Shown here: positions 61,541 to 64,000 of the stretch, in pieces
Numbering within the stretch: the stretch's first letter is position 1
Layout of the letters: each line of letters opens with the position of its first letter
Assembly: GCA_019055375.1 (NCBI GenBank)
Contig: JAHQIW010002308.1
Location: 1,054,001 to 1,118,000, forward strand
Reading direction: 5' to 3'
From: Parelaphostrongylus tenuis
Taxonomy: Eukaryota; Nematoda; Chromadorea; Rhabditida; Metastrongylidae
DNA length: 64,000 nt
Position numbers and translations under genes: made by a program
The notes under the pieces: model-generated
What the model saw: only the letters and a program-made list of their open reading frames with translations
Told to the model about the DNA's origin: nothing
Database searches by the model: none

Positions 61541-64000
61541 ACACAGTTGCTGAGTAGCACAAAGGCGGAACGCTAATGAGAAATTGCAGCGTCGCTTGTT
61601 CGTTATCACCATGTGGATTGTAGCATGCATCTTTGCTACAAGGTATAGAATGCTGCATTTTCCTCTACTAAAATTACCTCATTAAAACTACGTACCTATT
61701 CGACATCTCAGCACATTTACAGATGAACTCAACAGAGCATGAGAATCAACATTTTGAGATCTTTTGTTATTACTATGATGTCTTGTATGGTAAAGGCAAG
61801 GACTCTGTGATGGAAATAAAATCTATTTTCACTATCTTAGTTTTACGATCGTATATTGTCGTTCATAAGAAGAATCATCCAAGGTGATGGAGAAAAAGGC
61901 GACACGATTTTACAATATAAGAACGGACCCTCAATTAGATGGAAATGAGTGATGTGCGCTATGGGACATTGTTAGTATCAAAACTATCGACAAAATCTAA
62001 CGAGATCAACGCCATATCAGAGCAGGTCGCGTTCTCCTTTCACTATCAATAGACCTCCCAGCCGAGGTCACCTGCATGAGGGCCGTTGTGTTTCATTGCA
62101 TCGTCCATAGGATACCGTAAGATTAAGCTACCTTAACATAAATCTATTGCACGGCTACTAAAACTCCAAGAAACAAGCTCTGTCCTGCGAGTAACACACG
62201 TGTGTGAAACACAAATCTACTTTCCTTGCTACATCGCTGTAAAAAAGTTTCTTAGAAATTAAACACGTTTTAGAAGTTTACAAGATTCACGCTATCGAAT
62301 CTCTCTTAGATATCTAAGTTAGAAGGCCTATCTTGCGAGATATAGCGACAATGTGCGATAAATGTAAAATAAAATTTCAATTTTCTTGCGTCAGCGTTGT
62401 AAGAAAGCCTTTTATAAGGAGTATATTTTGTATTTTTCGAGATTGAATTCTATGGAAGATTACTAAAAGTCTAATGGATAATTTTTGTTTAGCGAAAAAA
62501 TCTCCCCCAAAGTGTGCCTGTCCGATTACACAACAGTAACAACATGTTCACTGATTTCTCTATTAAAGTCAAGAGTTGGATGTGCTCTGAAGGATGAACG
62601 TTGGAGTGGTGGAAATCTTAACCACGCGACAGCAATTTGCCCATTATATTGGTCATGTATGACTAAACATATCAACTTTTCAAAGAGGAAACGAAAGAGC
62701 AGCGCAATTTTTTAGAATGACATGCTCATCCAGGTGCTTAAATGTATCCCAGGCCATCACAACACAGCCAGTTGCTCCGGGACCGCCCACGTCATGCGTA
62801 TCGCAAGCGCACGTAACGTGAACGATCCAATAGGCACATGGTGAAAGCCTTCGATCTCATCAACTGTTATAGAATCGCGTCCACTAAGGCCAATGTGCAA
62901 GCCATCCTTGAACTTCGTACGCGAGGAAACAATAAAGCTTGTATGGACTGGCGACTTCACAGCTGATAGCCATCGTAAAAGAGCTCTTGGACTGGTTCGG
63001 GTAAAATTTTGTAGAAACGAGAGATTTCTCAATGAGACAAAGAATACCACGAGACCTTGCCACTGCGATCACGTCTGAAGTTTAAGCTTCCGTACTCTGC
63101 CTTATGGCTGGCGCCTTGATTGGAAATGCATTGATGATCTATCTGTCATCAACATAACACAAGACGATATAAACAAATGTTTTGAATTTTCGATGCCGGT
63201 CAAATGAATCCATTTTTATATGTGGATAGGAAGCTAAAAAGTGGCTTCTTTCTCTGGACGTTCAAGTCAACCTTTCCAAGTACAGAGGCTGCATAAGCGA
63301 ATGGCACTAGAAGTCGAGTAATGTTCTCTTCTCACCCTCCACACTTGAGAAATTCGCTCATAGGAAACACGATTCGAATAGCCGCCGTGTGAATACAGAA
63401 AGAGGCATAAGACGAAATCCCTGGAATTGGGGCTACAAATGATCATTTTCATTGGCTACGGTATTGCAGCTGCTAGTGAGAGGTTGAAAGGAAAAACAGA
63501 GCCCAGATGACGAGAAGAAGGTCACGTCGTGCCTGCCTCTTGTCTTCAAGAATAAGTACAGCTATAGAGCGACATAACAAAAAAGGAGCTGTCTAATCTA
63601 GAAGAGCGAATGTGATACTACTGAACACTCTAAAAAGCAGGCTGGTAAGTGCTTGTATGATCATGTGTGTATAACACAAGATTGCATGATCTCCCCATAC
63701 GGTGGCATTGGCGATTGCATGAGTTGTAATGCGGTTTCACATTTTGGCAAATAATTCGATGACGGGTCCGTTAGTTGAACAGGTGGACTGTATTACACCC
63801 GTTTGAAAAGATGATCAGTTGAGAATGTAACAGTAGAACAGAGCAGTCCATTGGGCACGAAACAGGTGGAAGGACATAAGAGACTTCGAAAAAAATTAAC
63901 TTCCTCGCACGAGAATGCAGATTATGTAAAACGTAAACCATTTGAAGCGCTCTGAAAAGTTCCAAAAAACTGAAATTGAGGTATAGAGCGAAGGATGAAG
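61541..64000. other. No gene confirmed; right edge of window
   Basis: It contains a partial family C copy at about 62160-62520. A minus-strand 97-codon frame at 63050-62757 has a possible internal acceptor (TATAACAG before GTTGATGAG-type sequence on the complement) but no recognised family. I see no convincing exon of a further gene. Confidence 0.4.

Noticed and set aside
62757..63078. Overlapping 97-, 62- and 61-codon ORFs near the right edge
   Set aside because: A possible acceptor exists, but I could not recognise a family or join exons; not reported as a gene.

Overview
This is a 64 kb piece of nematode nuclear genome, most like a strongylid (hookworm-type, clade V) parasite. That placement is an inference. 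It rests on small GT-AG exons separated by kilobase introns, decayed RTE-type and mariner-type transposons, many tRNA-derived SINE-like repeats, and three genes of clearly metazoan families. Most open reading frames longer than 60 codons here are chance or repeat-derived; the real coding sequence lies in exons of 38-205 bp that I joined by hand from splice sites and reading phase.

Layout. (1) About 530-3890, minus strand: a decayed RTE-type non-LTR retrotransposon just upstream of the first TRPC exon in the window. (2) 3984-20056, plus strand: the 3' half of a TRPC-family cation channel gene, 14 exons, 530 codons, from just before S3 through the pore, S6, TRP box, Homer-type proline motif and cytoplasmic tail to the stop. 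A mariner relic and many SINEs sit in its introns. (3) 37499-21313, minus strand: a STAT transcription factor gene, 17 well-phased exons plus one tentative last exon. It has coiled coil, DNA-binding, linker and SH2 domains and a C-terminal tyrosine, and no STAT N-terminal domain. It converges tail-to-tail with TRPC, with about 1.26 kb between the stops. (4) 37.5-45.1 kb: a gene-poor gap with repeats and a few unconfirmed ORFs. (5) 59155-45104, minus strand: a complete type-B carboxylesterase, 14 exons, 545 codons. The oxyanion loop and Ser/Glu/His triad are intact, and an N-terminal MGQGSS suggests myristoylation instead of secretion. (6) 59.2-64 kb: intergenic, dominated by a nested fold-back element at about 60.65-61.54 kb.

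The three genes share no obvious pathway and there is no sign of an operon. The striking feature of the window is its repeat load: two tRNA-derived families with at least 20 copies, a 650-800 bp dispersed family, two fold-back elements, one mariner and one RTE. I saw no convincing intact tRNA gene, rRNA, CRISPR or bacterial-type element. I did not find an unmistakably new biological system. The best leads are the myristoylated esterase, the N-domain-less STAT and the nested fold-back/SINE landscape.
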